Shown: piece after piece, positions 16,394-25,666 of the stretch
Layout of the letters: each line of letters begins with the position of its first letter
How positions within the stretch are numbered: position 1 is the first letter of the stretch
Source of the DNA: Stenotrophomonas acidaminiphila
Lineage (GTDB): Bacteria > Pseudomonadota > Gammaproteobacteria > Xanthomonadales > Xanthomonadaceae
Reading direction: 5' to 3'
NCBI GenBank assembly: GCA_002951995.1
Contig: CP019797.1
Coordinates: 2,340,501 to 2,404,500 of the forward strand
DNA length: 64,000 bases
Position numbers and translations under genes: made by a program
Notes under the pieces: model-generated
Told to the model about the DNA's origin: nothing
Databases searched by the model: none
The model's input: only the letters and a program-made list of their open reading frames with translations

Positions 16394-17731
16394 TCAAGGC
16401 GGCGACGCCGTAGCGCCGGCGCCGCGCGCGGAGACGCGCCAGACGGTATTGCCGACGTCATCGGCGATCAGCAACGCGCCGCCGGCGTCCTCGGCCAGAC
16501 CGACCGGCGCGCCCTTCAGGGTCTTTTCGTCCGCCGAAGCAAAGCCGCCGACGACCTGCTCCGGCGTGCCCACGGGCTTGCCACCCTGGAAACGCACGAA
16601 GACGACGTTGTAACCGCTCAGCGGGCTACGGTCCCAGCTGCCGTGCTGGCTGACGAATGCGCCGCCGCGGTATTTCTCCGGCAGGCCGTCACCGCGGTAG
16701 AACCACAGTCCCAGCGGCGCCACGTGCGAACCCAGCGCATAGTCGGGGCGGATCGCCCTGGCCACCAAGTCAGGGCGTTGCGGCTGCACGCGCGTATCCA
16801 CGTGCTGCCCGTAGTAGCTGTAGGGCCAGCCGTAGAAGCCTCCCTCCTGCACCGAGGTGAGGTAGTCGGGCACCAGGTCCGCGCCGATCTCGTCGCGCTC
16901 GTTGGCGATGGCCCAGAGCTTGCCGGTCGCCGGCTCCCAGCCCAGGCCGGTCGGGTTGCGGATGCCCGAGGCGTAGATGCGGCTGGCGCCGGTGCGCGCA
17001 TCCACTTCAAGTACCACCGCGCGGCGGTATTCCACGTCCAGGCCGTTCTCGGTGATGTTGCTGTTGGAACCGACGCCGACATACAGCCGGCTGCCGTCCG
17101 CGCTGGCCAGCAGCGCCTTGGTCCAGTGGTGGTTGATGGTGCCGGGCAGGTCGGCGAACTCGACACCGGGATCGGACATGCGCGTTTCCCCGGGCGTATA
17201 GCGGTACTTCATGATGGCGTCGGTGTTGGCGACGTACAGCGTGTCGCCGATCAGCTGCACGCCGAACGGCGAATGCAGGTTCTCGATGAACACATGCTTG
17301 CGCCATTCGCCCGGCTGGCCGGGTACACGGCGCAGCAGGGTGATGCGGTTGCCGCCCTTGCCGCCCTTGCCGGACTGGTTCTTGACCAGGCCGGCGATCA
17401 TCTGCTTGGGCGAGGAGACCGGCTCGGCACCGGGGCCGTTGGCTTCGACCACCAGCACGTCGCCATTGGGCAGCGCCAGCAGCTGGCGCGGGTGCATCAG
17501 CCCGGAGGCGATCGGCTCGATCTCCAGCCCGTCGGCCACCGCCGGCTTCTCGCCCTGCGCCCAGCCGGTGCCCTTGGGCACCTGCATCGGCGGCACGAAG
17601 AAACTGCGCGGCTCGGGCAACGGCGGATTCGCCCCGGATTGCTGTGCCGGCTCGTAGGCCGCCTTTTCGCAGCCGGCCAGCGCCATGACCAGCGCCACGG
17701 CGAACGCCATGGCCAGATTCGCCCTGCTCAT
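16394..17731 (-). CDS. PQQ-type sugar/L-sorbosone dehydrogenase-like lipoprotein
   Basis: The 445-residue protein belongs to the soluble glucose dehydrogenase/sorbosone dehydrogenase beta-propeller family. Family segments include GLMHPRQLLALPNGDVLVVEANG (near residue 60-82), HSPFGVQLIGDTLYVANTDAI and the GIRNPTGLGWEP...LWAIANERDEIGADLVPDYL block. A lipoprotein signal (AFAVALVMALAGC) places it on a membrane facing the periplasm, where PQQ enzymes feed electrons to the respiratory chain. The ATG at 17731 is chosen because the lipoprotein signal begins there. It overlaps the stop of the upstream DUF2231 gene. Its substrate cannot be read from the sequence. Confidence 0.85.
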   Translation of the reverse strand: MSRANLAMAFAVALVMALAGCEKAAYEPAQQSGANPPLPEPRSFFVPPMQVPKGTGWAQGEKPAVADGLEIEPIASGLMHPRQLLALPNGDVLVVEANGPGAEPVSSPKQMIAGLVKNQSGKGGKGGNRITLLRRVPGQPGEWRKHVFIENLHSPFGVQLIGDTLYVANTDAIMKYRYTPGETRMSDPGVEFADLPGTINHHWTKALLASADGSRLYVGVGSNSNITENGLDVEYRRAVVLEVDARTGASRIYASGIRNPTGLGWEPATGKLWAIANERDEIGADLVPDYLTSVQEGGFYGWPYSYYGQHVDTRVQPQRPDLVARAIRPDYALGSHVAPLGLWFYRGDGLPEKYRGGAFVSQHGSWDRSPLSGYNVVFVRFQGGKPVGTPEQVVGGFASADEKTLKGAPVGLAEDAGGALLIADDVGNTVWRVSARGAGATASPP

Positions 17732-18165
17732 GGCCTGTCCTCCGATACCGATGCCGGTTGCAGCGCGGTGATGACCAGGCCCACGGCGATCAGCGCCACG
17801 GTGACGGCGGACAGCCACACCGCCTCGGGCACCACGCCGTAGGCATCGCGGCTATGGACGAAGGCGTTGACGATCGCCGCGACGATGGCGAAAAGGTTGA
17901 GCCAGAAGTCGAGTTTTTCGATGCGGGTGCTGCGGCGTGCCGGCACCCATACCTGCACCAGGTTGATCAGGCGCGGCACGATGGCGAACAGCAGGCCGAT
18001 CGCGTTGAGCCAGGCTGCCGACTTGACCCACAGCACGTTGGCGCTGCACGCATAGGTCACGTCGAAGACCAGCGTCGCGACGAAGAACCCGAAGGGTATG
18101 GGATTGAGCAGCGCGAACAACGCATGCGCGATCCGCGAACGTCTCGGTACAGGATGGATGGGCAT
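17728..18165 (-). CDS. DUF2231-type membrane protein
   Basis: The 145-residue protein has four predicted transmembrane helices: FGFFVATLVFDVTYACSA, WLNAIGLLFAIVPRLINLV, FWLNLFAIVAAIVNAFVH and a final one near residues 115-137. The layout, including HP near the N-terminus and a charged middle, fits DUF2231, whose members often sit beside soluble PQQ sugar dehydrogenases, as here. The neighbouring stop and start overlap (ATGA). A role in electron transfer for the dehydrogenase is an inference from this pairing. It is the first gene of the pair. Confidence 0.8.
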   Translation of the reverse strand: MPIHPVPRRSRIAHALFALLNPIPFGFFVATLVFDVTYACSANVLWVKSAAWLNAIGLLFAIVPRLINLVQVWVPARRSTRIEKLDFWLNLFAIVAAIVNAFVHSRDAYGVVPEAVWLSAVTVALIAVGLVITALQPASVSEDRP

Positions 18166-18404
18166 GGAAATCCAGGTTCATGGGCCGGAGGATCGACGGT
18201 CGCAGACCCGGCGGATATTTCCGCCCCGATGATGGCCCGCTGCTGCTAACTATAGGACCACTGCCATGACGGCGATGTCACCGGCGGCGAGGGCCAGGCC
18301 TGTCGCCGCATCCGGCCGGCCAGGTGCCGCCATGCCCGCGGTTACCTGCCATACCCGGCGCCGGGCGCGGTCTGGCACCGCGCTCCCTGCACCGCTCCAC
18401 GGAG

Positions 18405-19148
18405 TCAGAGCCGCTGCCGCACCGCCTCGAACAGCGCCACGCCGGTGGCCACCGACACGTTGAGGCTTTCCACGTCGCCCGGCATCGGGATCCGCACCAG
18501 GCCGTCGCAGGTCTCGCGGGTCAGCCGGCGCAGGCCGTCGGACTCACCGCCCATCACCAGCGCCACGTTGCCGCGCAGGTCCAGCTGGTGGATGGTCTGC
18601 TCCGCCTCGCCGGCCAGCCCGTACAGCCACACGCCCTGCTTCTGCAGGTCCTTCAGGCAGCGCACCAGGTTGGTCACCGCCACCACCGGGATGCGGTCGG
18701 CCGCGCCGGCACTGGTCTTGCGCACGGTGGCATTGACCGGCGCGCTCTTGTCCTTGGGGATCACCACCGCGGTGACGCCGGCGGCGGCGGCGCTGCGCAG
18801 GCAGGCGCCGAGGTTGTGCGGGTCCTGCACCTCGTCCAGCACCAGCAGCAGCGCCTTGCCTCCGGCGGCCTCGACCAACCCTTCCAGCTCGTTCTCGCCC
18901 CACAGTTTCGCCGCGGCGTAGCGCGCGACCACGCCCTGGTGGCGCACCTGCCCGGCCACGCCGCCCAGCGCCTGCGCGGCCACGCGGCGCACGTCGATGC
19001 CCTTGCGCCGCGCGTTCTCCTCGATCTCCACCAGCCGCGGGTTCTTGCTGCCGGCCTCGATCAGCACCTCGCGGACATTGTCCGGGTCCTTCTCGATCGA
19101 CGAAGCCACGGCGTTGACGCCGACGATCCACTGGTTCTGCTTGCTCAT
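18405..19148 (-). CDS. rlmB: 23S rRNA (guanosine-2'-O-)-methyltransferase RlmB
   Basis: The 247-residue SPOUT methyltransferase modifies G2251 of 23S rRNA. A substrate-binding L30e-like N-terminal domain covers residues 1-75 (WIVGVNAVASSIEKDP). The catalytic SpoU domain carries motif 1 LVLDEVQDPHNLGACLRSA, motif 2 ALVMGGESDGLRRL, and motif 3 LNVSVATGVALFEA near the C-terminus. The ATG at 19148 is the usual family start; the frame extends 19 codons upstream without support. It lies 243 bp downstream of rnr on the same strand, the usual rnr-rlmB neighbourhood of proteobacteria. Confidence 0.95.
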   Translation of the reverse strand: MSKQNQWIVGVNAVASSIEKDPDNVREVLIEAGSKNPRLVEIEENARRKGIDVRRVAAQALGGVAGQVRHQGVVARYAAAKLWGENELEGLVEAAGGKALLLVLDEVQDPHNLGACLRSAAAAGVTAVVIPKDKSAPVNATVRKTSAGAADRIPVVAVTNLVRCLKDLQKQGVWLYGLAGEAEQTIHQLDLRGNVALVMGGESDGLRRLTRETCDGLVRIPMPGDVESLNVSVATGVALFEAVRQRL

Positions 19149-19391
19149 TGCGACCGCGCGAGGGGAGTTGGGCGCGTAATGGTAGTGCATCGGCCCGGCC
19201 GGCACCGGCGCCGGCTGAATGCAGGCCCGGCGGCCGCCTGTCCTGGCGCCGTGCCGCTCCGGCGGGCGCGGGCTCGAAAAGGCGCCCTCGATGCCGCCCC
19301 GGCTATCGGCGCATCCCCGGGGAAACGCCGGCAGCCCGTGAACAGGTGCCAGACGCGGGTCCGCTGGCCCTGCGCAGGGCCGTTGCGTGCC

Positions 19392-21845
19392 TCAGTACTT
19401 CTGCTTGGCGCGCTTGGCCGGCTTGCCGCGCGGCGGCAGCGGTGGCAGGCCCTGGTCCGCCGCGCTGGCGTCGCCATCGAGCCGCTCGACCAGGCGGAAG
19501 TCGATCTTGCGGTCTTCCATGCTGGCCTTGAGCACCAGGATGCGTACCCGGTCGCCGAGCCGGAACTGGACGCCGCGACGGTCGCCGGTAAGCGTCTTGC
19601 GCAGCGGATCGAACTGGTAGTAATCGTGCGGCAGCTGGGTGACGTGCACCAGCCCGTTGACCTTGGAGTCGTCCAGCTCCACGAACAGGCCGAAGCTGGT
19701 CACGCCGCTGATCACGCCGTCGAACTGGCCGCCGACGTGCTTTTCCATCCATGCCGCGCGGAAGCGCTCGTCCACCTCGCGCTCGGCCTCGTCGGCCCGG
19801 CGCTCGCGCTCGGAACACTGCAGCGCCAGCGCCGCCATCTCGCGCGGGGTGTAGGTGTACTTGTCGCGCGGGCCGCCGGTGAGCGCGTACTTGATGGCAC
19901 GGTGCACCAGCAGGTCCGGATAGCGGCGGATCGGCGAGGTGAAGTGCGCGTAGGCCTCCAGCGCCAGGCCGAAGTGGCCGTTGTTGTCCGGCGAGTACAC
20001 CGCCAGCGACTGGCTGCGCAGCAGCACCGATTCCAGCAGCGCCGCGTCCGGGCGCTCGCGCACCTTCTTCAGCAACCGGGTGTAGTCGCCCGGCTGCACC
20101 TTGCTCCACGCCGGCAGGCTCAGTTTGAACTCCTTGAGGAACTCCAGCAGGTCGGCGAACTTGGATTCCGGCGGCCGCTCGTGCACCCGGAACGGCGCCG
20201 GGATGTGGGTGGCCAGCAGGTAGCGCGCGGCCTCGACGTTGGCCGCGATCATGCATTCCTCGATCAGCTTGTGCGCGTCGTTGCGTACCAGCATCCCGGC
20301 CTGGGTGACCTCGCCGCGGTTGTCCAGCACGAAGCGCACTTCCGAGGATTCGAACTCGATGGCGCCACGGCGTTCGCGGGCCTTGGCCAGGATGCGGTAC
20401 AGCTGGTGCAGGCTCTGGATCTGCGGCAGCAGCGGGCCGATGAAGGCCTTGGCGTCGGCGTCGTCCTCGCCCACCGCGTTCCACACCTGGGTGTAGGTCA
20501 GGCGCGCGTGCGAGTTCATCACCGCCTCGTAGAAACGCGACTGCACCACCTCGCCCTTGCGGTCCACCTGCATGTCGCAGACGAAGCACATGCGGTCTTC
20601 CTTCGGCCGCAGCGAGCAGATGCCGTTGGACAGCGTCTCCGGCAGCATCGGCACCACGTACCCGGGGAAGTACACCGAGGTGGCGCGCTTGAGCGCCTCC
20701 TCGTCCAGCGGGGTGCCGGGGCGCACGTAATGTGAGACGTCGGCGATGGCCACCACCAAGCGGAAGCCGTCGCGGTTCGGCTCGCAGAACACCGCGTCGT
20801 CGAAGTCCTTGGCATCCTCGCCGTCGATGGTCACCAGCGGCAGCGCGCGCAGGTCCACGCGGGTGCCGATCATCGCCGGGTCCACGGTCATCGGGATCGC
20901 CGTCGCCTCGTCCAGCACTTCCGGCGGGAACTCATGCGGCAGGTCGTGGCCGTGGATGGCGGTTTCCACCACCAGCGACGGGGTCAGCTTGTCGCCGAGC
21001 ACCGCGATGACCTTGCCGATCGGCGGTCGCCGCGTATCCGGGGCCTGGGTCAACTCGCACACCACCAGCTGCCCGTCCTTGGCCCCGCCGGTGGCGTCGG
21101 CCGGGATCTGGATGCTGCGCTGGATGCGCTTGTCGTCGGGCACCACGTAGTTGATGCCCAGCTCCACGCTGAAGTTGCCGATCAGGCGGTTGACGCCACG
21201 CTCGAGCACGCGCGCGATGCTGCCTTCACGGCGGCCGCGGCGGTCGATGCCGGTGACATTGGCCAGCGCGCGGTCGCCATGCATGACCTTGCGCATTTCG
21301 TACGGCGGCAGGAACAGGTCGTCGCCGCCCTCGTCCGGGCGCAGGAAACCGAAGCCTTCGGGGTTGGCGATGACCACGCCGGGAATCAGGTTGGTGACCA
21401 GCACCGGGGCGAAGCCGCCGCGGCGGTTCTGCACCAGTTGCCCGTCGCGCACCATCGCGCCCAGGCGCTTGGCCAGCGCGTCGGCCCGATCCGGCTCGGT
21501 CAGACCGAGCCGGGCGCCGATCTCCTCGGCGTTCTGCGGCCCGTCGCAGCGGTCCAGCAGCTGCAGGATCGCCTCGCGGCTGGCAATGGGCTGGGCGTAG
21601 CGTTCGGCTTCGCGCGCGGCATAGGGGTCGTCGAGGACCGCGGCCGGTGCCGGCCGCGAGCGACCACGCACGAAACTCTTCGGTGGCGCGGTGTCGCGGG
21701 ATTTGCCGCGGCCGCCCTTGGCGGGCGTGGCCAGGCTCTCCGGCATCCACGGCGGCAGCTTGGCCGACTTGCGCGGCTTGCCCGGCGTTGCGCCGGGGGC
21801 GGACTTGGGAGCCTTGCCGGCCCCGGTGGTCTTTTTGTTTTTCAT
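19392..21845 (-). CDS. rnr: ribonuclease R
   Basis: The 817-residue 3'-5' exoribonuclease degrades structured RNA. A basic, Lys/Pro-rich N-terminal tail (about residues 1-75) precedes a helix-turn-helix domain (ILQLLDRCDGPQNAEEIGARLGL), two cold-shock domains, the RNB catalytic domain (the IDGEDAKDFDDAVF block with catalytic Asp residues near 290), an S1 domain (FDGVISGVTSFGLFVELDD) and a short Lys-rich tail ending AKQKY. Full length for the family. The ATG at 21845 begins MKNKKTTGAGK; codons upstream look unrelated. It ends 243 bp before rlmB and is divergent from the tRNA-Leu array. Confidence 0.95.
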   Translation of the reverse strand: MKNKKTTGAGKAPKSAPGATPGKPRKSAKLPPWMPESLATPAKGGRGKSRDTAPPKSFVRGRSRPAPAAVLDDPYAAREAERYAQPIASREAILQLLDRCDGPQNAEEIGARLGLTEPDRADALAKRLGAMVRDGQLVQNRRGGFAPVLVTNLIPGVVIANPEGFGFLRPDEGGDDLFLPPYEMRKVMHGDRALANVTGIDRRGRREGSIARVLERGVNRLIGNFSVELGINYVVPDDKRIQRSIQIPADATGGAKDGQLVVCELTQAPDTRRPPIGKVIAVLGDKLTPSLVVETAIHGHDLPHEFPPEVLDEATAIPMTVDPAMIGTRVDLRALPLVTIDGEDAKDFDDAVFCEPNRDGFRLVVAIADVSHYVRPGTPLDEEALKRATSVYFPGYVVPMLPETLSNGICSLRPKEDRMCFVCDMQVDRKGEVVQSRFYEAVMNSHARLTYTQVWNAVGEDDADAKAFIGPLLPQIQSLHQLYRILAKARERRGAIEFESSEVRFVLDNRGEVTQAGMLVRNDAHKLIEECMIAANVEAARYLLATHIPAPFRVHERPPESKFADLLEFLKEFKLSLPAWSKVQPGDYTRLLKKVRERPDAALLESVLLRSQSLAVYSPDNNGHFGLALEAYAHFTSPIRRYPDLLVHRAIKYALTGGPRDKYTYTPREMAALALQCSERERRADEAEREVDERFRAAWMEKHVGGQFDGVISGVTSFGLFVELDDSKVNGLVHVTQLPHDYYQFDPLRKTLTGDRRGVQFRLGDRVRILVLKASMEDRKIDFRLVERLDGDASAADQGLPPLPPRGKPAKRAKQKY

Positions 21846-21916
21846 CAACCCCCATGGTACCCGGTGCGACGTGCATGAAGTGCGTACGACAGCCACCGCC
21901 GCCACGCCGGAACCCG

Positions 21917-21945
21917 TTGACAAACCCGGCAGCGATCACCAGAAT
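21917..21945 (+). promoter_or_regulatory. sigma70 promoter of tRNA-Leu copy 1
   Basis: TTGACA (21917-21922) and CAGAAT (21940-21945) are separated by 17 bp; the tRNA begins 14 bp later. Confidence 0.85.
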
Positions 21946-21959
21946 TGCCGGCTCGCATC

Positions 21960-22044
<85 letters not shown>

Positions 22045-22060
22045 CGATGCGAAACGACGA

Positions 22061-22083
22061 AACCCGCGCAGGCGGGTTTTTTT
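22061..22083 (+). terminator. terminator of tRNA-Leu copy 1
   Basis: The stem AACCCGC-GCAG-GCGGGTT is followed by a T run, starting 17 bp after the tRNA. Confidence 0.9.
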
Positions 22084-22279
22084 GTGCCCGCCATCCGCGC
22101 CGCCCTTCCCGCCGGGCCATCGACGGTGCTGCCGGAAACCGCCACCGCGGGTTCTCCCGTGGCATGCGTGGCGCGCATGCCCGTGACCGCGCACGCCGGC
22201 ATGCGTCGCGCACCGGCGGGCGCGCGCCTTACCGCCGCAGGCGGGCGCCTGCCCGGCCGCCAGCGCATGCATTGAGTGG

Positions 22280-22308
22280 TTGACGCCGGTACGGACACCC
22301 TGCATAAT
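22280..22308 (+). promoter_or_regulatory. sigma70 promoter of tRNA-Leu copy 2
   Basis: TTGACG (22280-22285) and CATAAT (22303-22308) are separated by 17 bp; the tRNA begins 14 bp later. The sequence between the boxes differs from the other two promoters. Confidence 0.85.
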
Positions 22309-22322
22309 TCCGCTCCTGAGTC

Positions 22323-22407
<85 letters not shown>

Positions 22408-22422
22408 TGACTCAACAGATCA

Positions 22423-22444
22423 AACCCGCGCAAGCGGGTTTTTT
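22423..22444 (+). terminator. terminator of tRNA-Leu copy 2
   Basis: The stem AACCCGC-GCAA-GCGGGTT is followed by TTTT. The flanking 40-odd bases are nearly identical to those after copy 3. Confidence 0.9.
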
Positions 22445-22649
22445 CGTATCTGCGATCATGCGTCGGGCGCACGCCGGCAGACGGCGGCCCTGGTTTGTTT
22501 CCCATGCGCGTCGTCCGGAACCGGCTGCCATCTTCCGGCGGCGATCGACGCACGGCAGCGGAACCCTGCACCCGCTGCGGCGTACACGCCCTGTATTGCA
22601 CGCCTCCTTACCTTCCCTGCCGCGCACGCACGAATGCCTGCACGAAGCG

Positions 22650-22678
22650 TTGACACCGCGTCCGGCCATCGGCACAAT
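22650..22678 (+). promoter_or_regulatory. sigma70 promoter of tRNA-Leu copy 3
   Basis: TTGACA (22650-22655) and CACAAT (22673-22678) are separated by 17 bp; the tRNA begins 14 bp later. Confidence 0.85.
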
Positions 22679-22692
22679 TGCCGCCCTGAGTC

Positions 22693-22777
<85 letters not shown>

Positions 22778-22792
22778 CGACTCAACAGATCA

Positions 22793-22814
22793 AACCCGCG
22801 AAAGCGGGTTTTTT
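22793..22814 (+). terminator. terminator of tRNA-Leu copy 3
   Basis: The stem AACCCGC-GAAA-GCGGGTT is followed by TTTT. Confidence 0.9.
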
Positions 22815-22880
22815 CGTATCTGCGGCCCGCTGCGACTCCGCCGGGGTTGCGCCCAGTCCACCGCCCCCGCCGGATACGAC

Positions 22881-22905
22881 GATCCCCGCCTTGCGGGCGG
22901 GGATC
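22881..22905 (-). terminator. hairpin downstream of emrB
   Basis: A perfect 10-bp stem (GATCCCCGCC, five-nt loop, GGCGGGGATC) lies just beyond the emrB stop. There is no clear T tract on the minus strand, so it may stabilise the transcript end rather than terminate by itself. Confidence 0.55.
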
Positions 22906-22913
22906 GCGGTGAC

Positions 22914-24473
22914 TCAATGACCGCCGGCACTGGCCGCGCCGGCACCGGCGCCGAACGGCGGTTTGGCCAGCCACAGGAAGGCGATGATCGCCAGGAACGT
23001 CCAGCCCAGCAGATAGAAGATGTCGTTGAAGCCCATCTGCGAGGCCTGGTGGTCGATCATGCTGTTCAACAGCGCGGCGCCGTGCTGCAGGTCACCGTGC
23101 CCCATCGCCAGCACCTGCTCCTGCATGCCGGGCGTATACACCGATACATGTTCGGTCAGGTGCGCATGGTGCTGCTGGGTGCGGTGCGCCCACAGCCAGG
23201 TGGTCAGCGACGCGGCGAAGCTGCCGCCCAGCGTGCGCAGGAAAGTGGCCAGGCCGGAGCCGGCGGCGATCTCGCGCCCGTCCAGGTCCGACAGCAGGAT
23301 CTGCAGCACCGGCATGAAGAACAGGGCCACGCCCACGCCCATGATCAGCTGCACCCCGGCCACGTGCTGGAAGTCCACCTGCAGGTTGAAGCCCGAGCGC
23401 ATGAAGCTGGTCAACGACAGGAACACGAAGGCGATGGAGGCGAGCATGCGCATGTCATAGCGCGACGCGTACTTGCCCACCAGCGGCGCCAGGATCACCG
23501 GCAGCACGCCGATCGGCGCCGTCGCCAGGCCCGCCCAGATCGCGGTGTAGCCCATGTCGCGCTGCAGCCACAGCGGCATCATCAGCGCCACGCTGAAGAA
23601 CGCTGCGTACGCCACCACCATCGCCAGGGTGCCGGCGCGGAAGTTGCGGTGGCGGAACAGGCGCAGGTCGACGATGGGGTCCTTGTCGGTCAGTTCCCAG
23701 ATCAGGAACATCGCCAGCGACACCACTGCCACGCATGACAGCACCACGATCTTGGTCGAGGCGAACCAGTCCTCGTCGTTGCCCAGGTCGAGCACCAGCT
23801 GCAGCGCACCGACGCCGATCACCAGGGTGACCAGGCCGACGTAGTCCATCTTCGGCCTGTCGATGTGCTCGGGCCGGCCCTTGAGCTGCGCGCCGACCAC
23901 CAGCGCGGCGAAGATGCCCAGCGGCACGTTGATCAGGAAGATCCACTCCCAGCTGTAGTTGTCGGTGATCCAGCCACCGAGGATCGGCCCGCAGATCGGT
24001 GCGACCACCGTGATCATGGCCAGCAGCGCCAGCGCCTGGCCGCGTTTCTCGCGCGGGTAGATCGACACCAGCAGCGACTGCGTGATCGGGTACATCGGCC
24101 CGGCGACGAAGCCCTGCAGCGCACGCGACAGCACCAGCATGCCCATGCTCTGCGCCAGGCCGCACAGCAGCGAGGTGATGACGAACGCCAGCGTCGCCCA
24201 CACGAACAGCCTGCGTTCGCCGAAACGGCGGCTGAGCCAGCCGGTCAGCGGCAGCGCGATGGCGGTGCTGACCGCGAACGAGGTGATCACCCAGGTCGCC
24301 TGCTGCGAACTGGCGCCGAGGTTGCCGGCGATGGTCGGCAACGAGACGTTGGCGATGGTGGTGTCGAGCACCTGCATGAACGAGGCCATCGCCAGGCCCA
24401 CGGTACACAGCGCCACGCTGGGCGGCGCGAAACCGGCGGCCGGCTGCGGCATGGCCGGAGCTTGAGCGGACAT
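22914..24473 (-). CDS. emrB: DHA2-family multidrug efflux MFS transporter EmrB
   Basis: The 519-residue inner membrane transporter has about 14 predicted helices. The first helix carries the DHA2 signature TTIANVSLPTIAGNLGAS, followed by TWVITSFAVSTAIALPLTGWLSRRFGERR (motif A region). A large loop near residues 430-470 (AHRTQQHHAHLTEHVSVYT) is typical of EmrB. With EmrA and an outer membrane channel it pumps hydrophobic toxins across both membranes using proton motive force. It is the last gene of a MarR-OMF-EmrA-EmrB operon; the emrA stop lies 11 bp upstream of nothing else, and spacing to emrA is 11 bp. Confidence 0.93.
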   Translation of the reverse strand: MSAQAPAMPQPAAGFAPPSVALCTVGLAMASFMQVLDTTIANVSLPTIAGNLGASSQQATWVITSFAVSTAIALPLTGWLSRRFGERRLFVWATLAFVITSLLCGLAQSMGMLVLSRALQGFVAGPMYPITQSLLVSIYPREKRGQALALLAMITVVAPICGPILGGWITDNYSWEWIFLINVPLGIFAALVVGAQLKGRPEHIDRPKMDYVGLVTLVIGVGALQLVLDLGNDEDWFASTKIVVLSCVAVVSLAMFLIWELTDKDPIVDLRLFRHRNFRAGTLAMVVAYAAFFSVALMMPLWLQRDMGYTAIWAGLATAPIGVLPVILAPLVGKYASRYDMRMLASIAFVFLSLTSFMRSGFNLQVDFQHVAGVQLIMGVGVALFFMPVLQILLSDLDGREIAAGSGLATFLRTLGGSFAASLTTWLWAHRTQQHHAHLTEHVSVYTPGMQEQVLAMGHGDLQHGAALLNSMIDHQASQMGFNDIFYLLGWTFLAIIAFLWLAKPPFGAGAGAASAGGH

Positions 24474-24484
24474 GCGCGGCGACC

Positions 24485-25656
24485 TCAGCCGGCCTGGCGC
24501 GGCAGGTTGTCGTGGATGATCCGCGCGATCGCCGCGTCGGCGTCATGCAGCTGCCTGGCGTAGACGTCCGTATCGAACACGGTGCCCTCGGCCGGCTTGG
24601 CCGGCAGCACGCCGCCCTTCTGGTCGCGCAGGCTCACTTCGGCCTTCATCGACAGGCCGATGCGCAGCGGATGCTGCGCCAGCTGGCTGGCGTCGATGGC
24701 GATGCGCACCGGCACGCGCTGCACGATCTTGATCCAGTTGCCGCTGGCGTTCTGCGCCGGCAACAGCGAGAACGCCGAGCCGGTGCCCAACCCGAGGCTG
24801 GTGATGCGGCCCTTGTACTTCACATCGCCGCCGTACAGGTCCGAGCGCAGTTCCACTTCCTGGCCCAGGCGCATGTGCCGCAGCTGGGTTTCCTTGAAAT
24901 TGGCGTCCACCCACATCTGCTCGGCGGGCACCACCGCCATCAGTGCCGTGCCCGGCTGCACGCGCTGGCCGACCTGCACCGAGCGCCGCGCGACATACCC
25001 GGCGACCGGCGCGACGATGCCCGCACGGGCGTTGTTGAGCCACGCCTGGCGCAGCTGCGCGGCGGCGGCCTTCACGTCCGGCTGGGTCGCGACCACGGTG
25101 TCGTCGACCAGCGCGCGGCTGCGTTCCACGGTCTCGCGCGAACCGGCCACCGCGGCCTCGGCCGCGGCCAGCTCGTCGCGGGCATGGGCCAGTTCCTCGT
25201 TGGAGATCGCGCCGCTGGCGGCCAGGTCGCGGCGCCGGGCGAAGTCCTCGCGCACGCGCCGCAGGGTGACCTTGCGGGCGTTGAGGTCGGCCTGCGCGCC
25301 TTCCACGCTACGGTACAGGCCGCGCACCTGGCGCACGGTGCGCGCCAGGTTGGCTTCGGCCTGCTGCAGCGCCACCTCGGTGTCGGCCGGGTCCAGCTGC
25401 ACCAGCAGCTGGCCGCGCTCCACGCGCATGCCGTCGTCGGCGGCGATGGCGACCACGGTACCGGCCACCTGCGGGTGATCTGCACCTGGTTGCCCTGCAC
25501 GTAGGCGTCGTCGGTTTCCTCGAACCAGCGACCGAAGGCGAAATACCACAGCGCGAACGCCGCCAGCAGCAGGACGACGAGGACAAGCAGGCCGCGCAGC
25601 AGCCGGCCACGGCGGCTGCCAACGACGGGAGCTTCAGGAGTGTGGGTCTGGCTCAT
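24485..25656 (-). pseudogene. emrA: EmrA membrane fusion protein, interrupted by a one-base frameshift
   Basis: Two adjacent frames together make one HlyD/EmrA adaptor of about 390 residues. The first (ATG 25656) gives a cytoplasmic tail, one transmembrane helix (GLLVLVVLLLAAFALWYFAF) and EETDDAYVQGNQVQIT. The second continues PQVAGTVVAIAADDGMRVERGQ, a lipoyl half-motif, then the coiled-coil hairpin and beta-barrel. The switch occurs at about 25473, where a run of three G on the plus strand should be four. As read, the product stops early or lacks its membrane anchor. A homopolymer sequencing error is as likely as a real mutation, since the rest looks intact. Confidence 0.85.
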
Positions 25657-25666
25657 GGGGTGTTTC

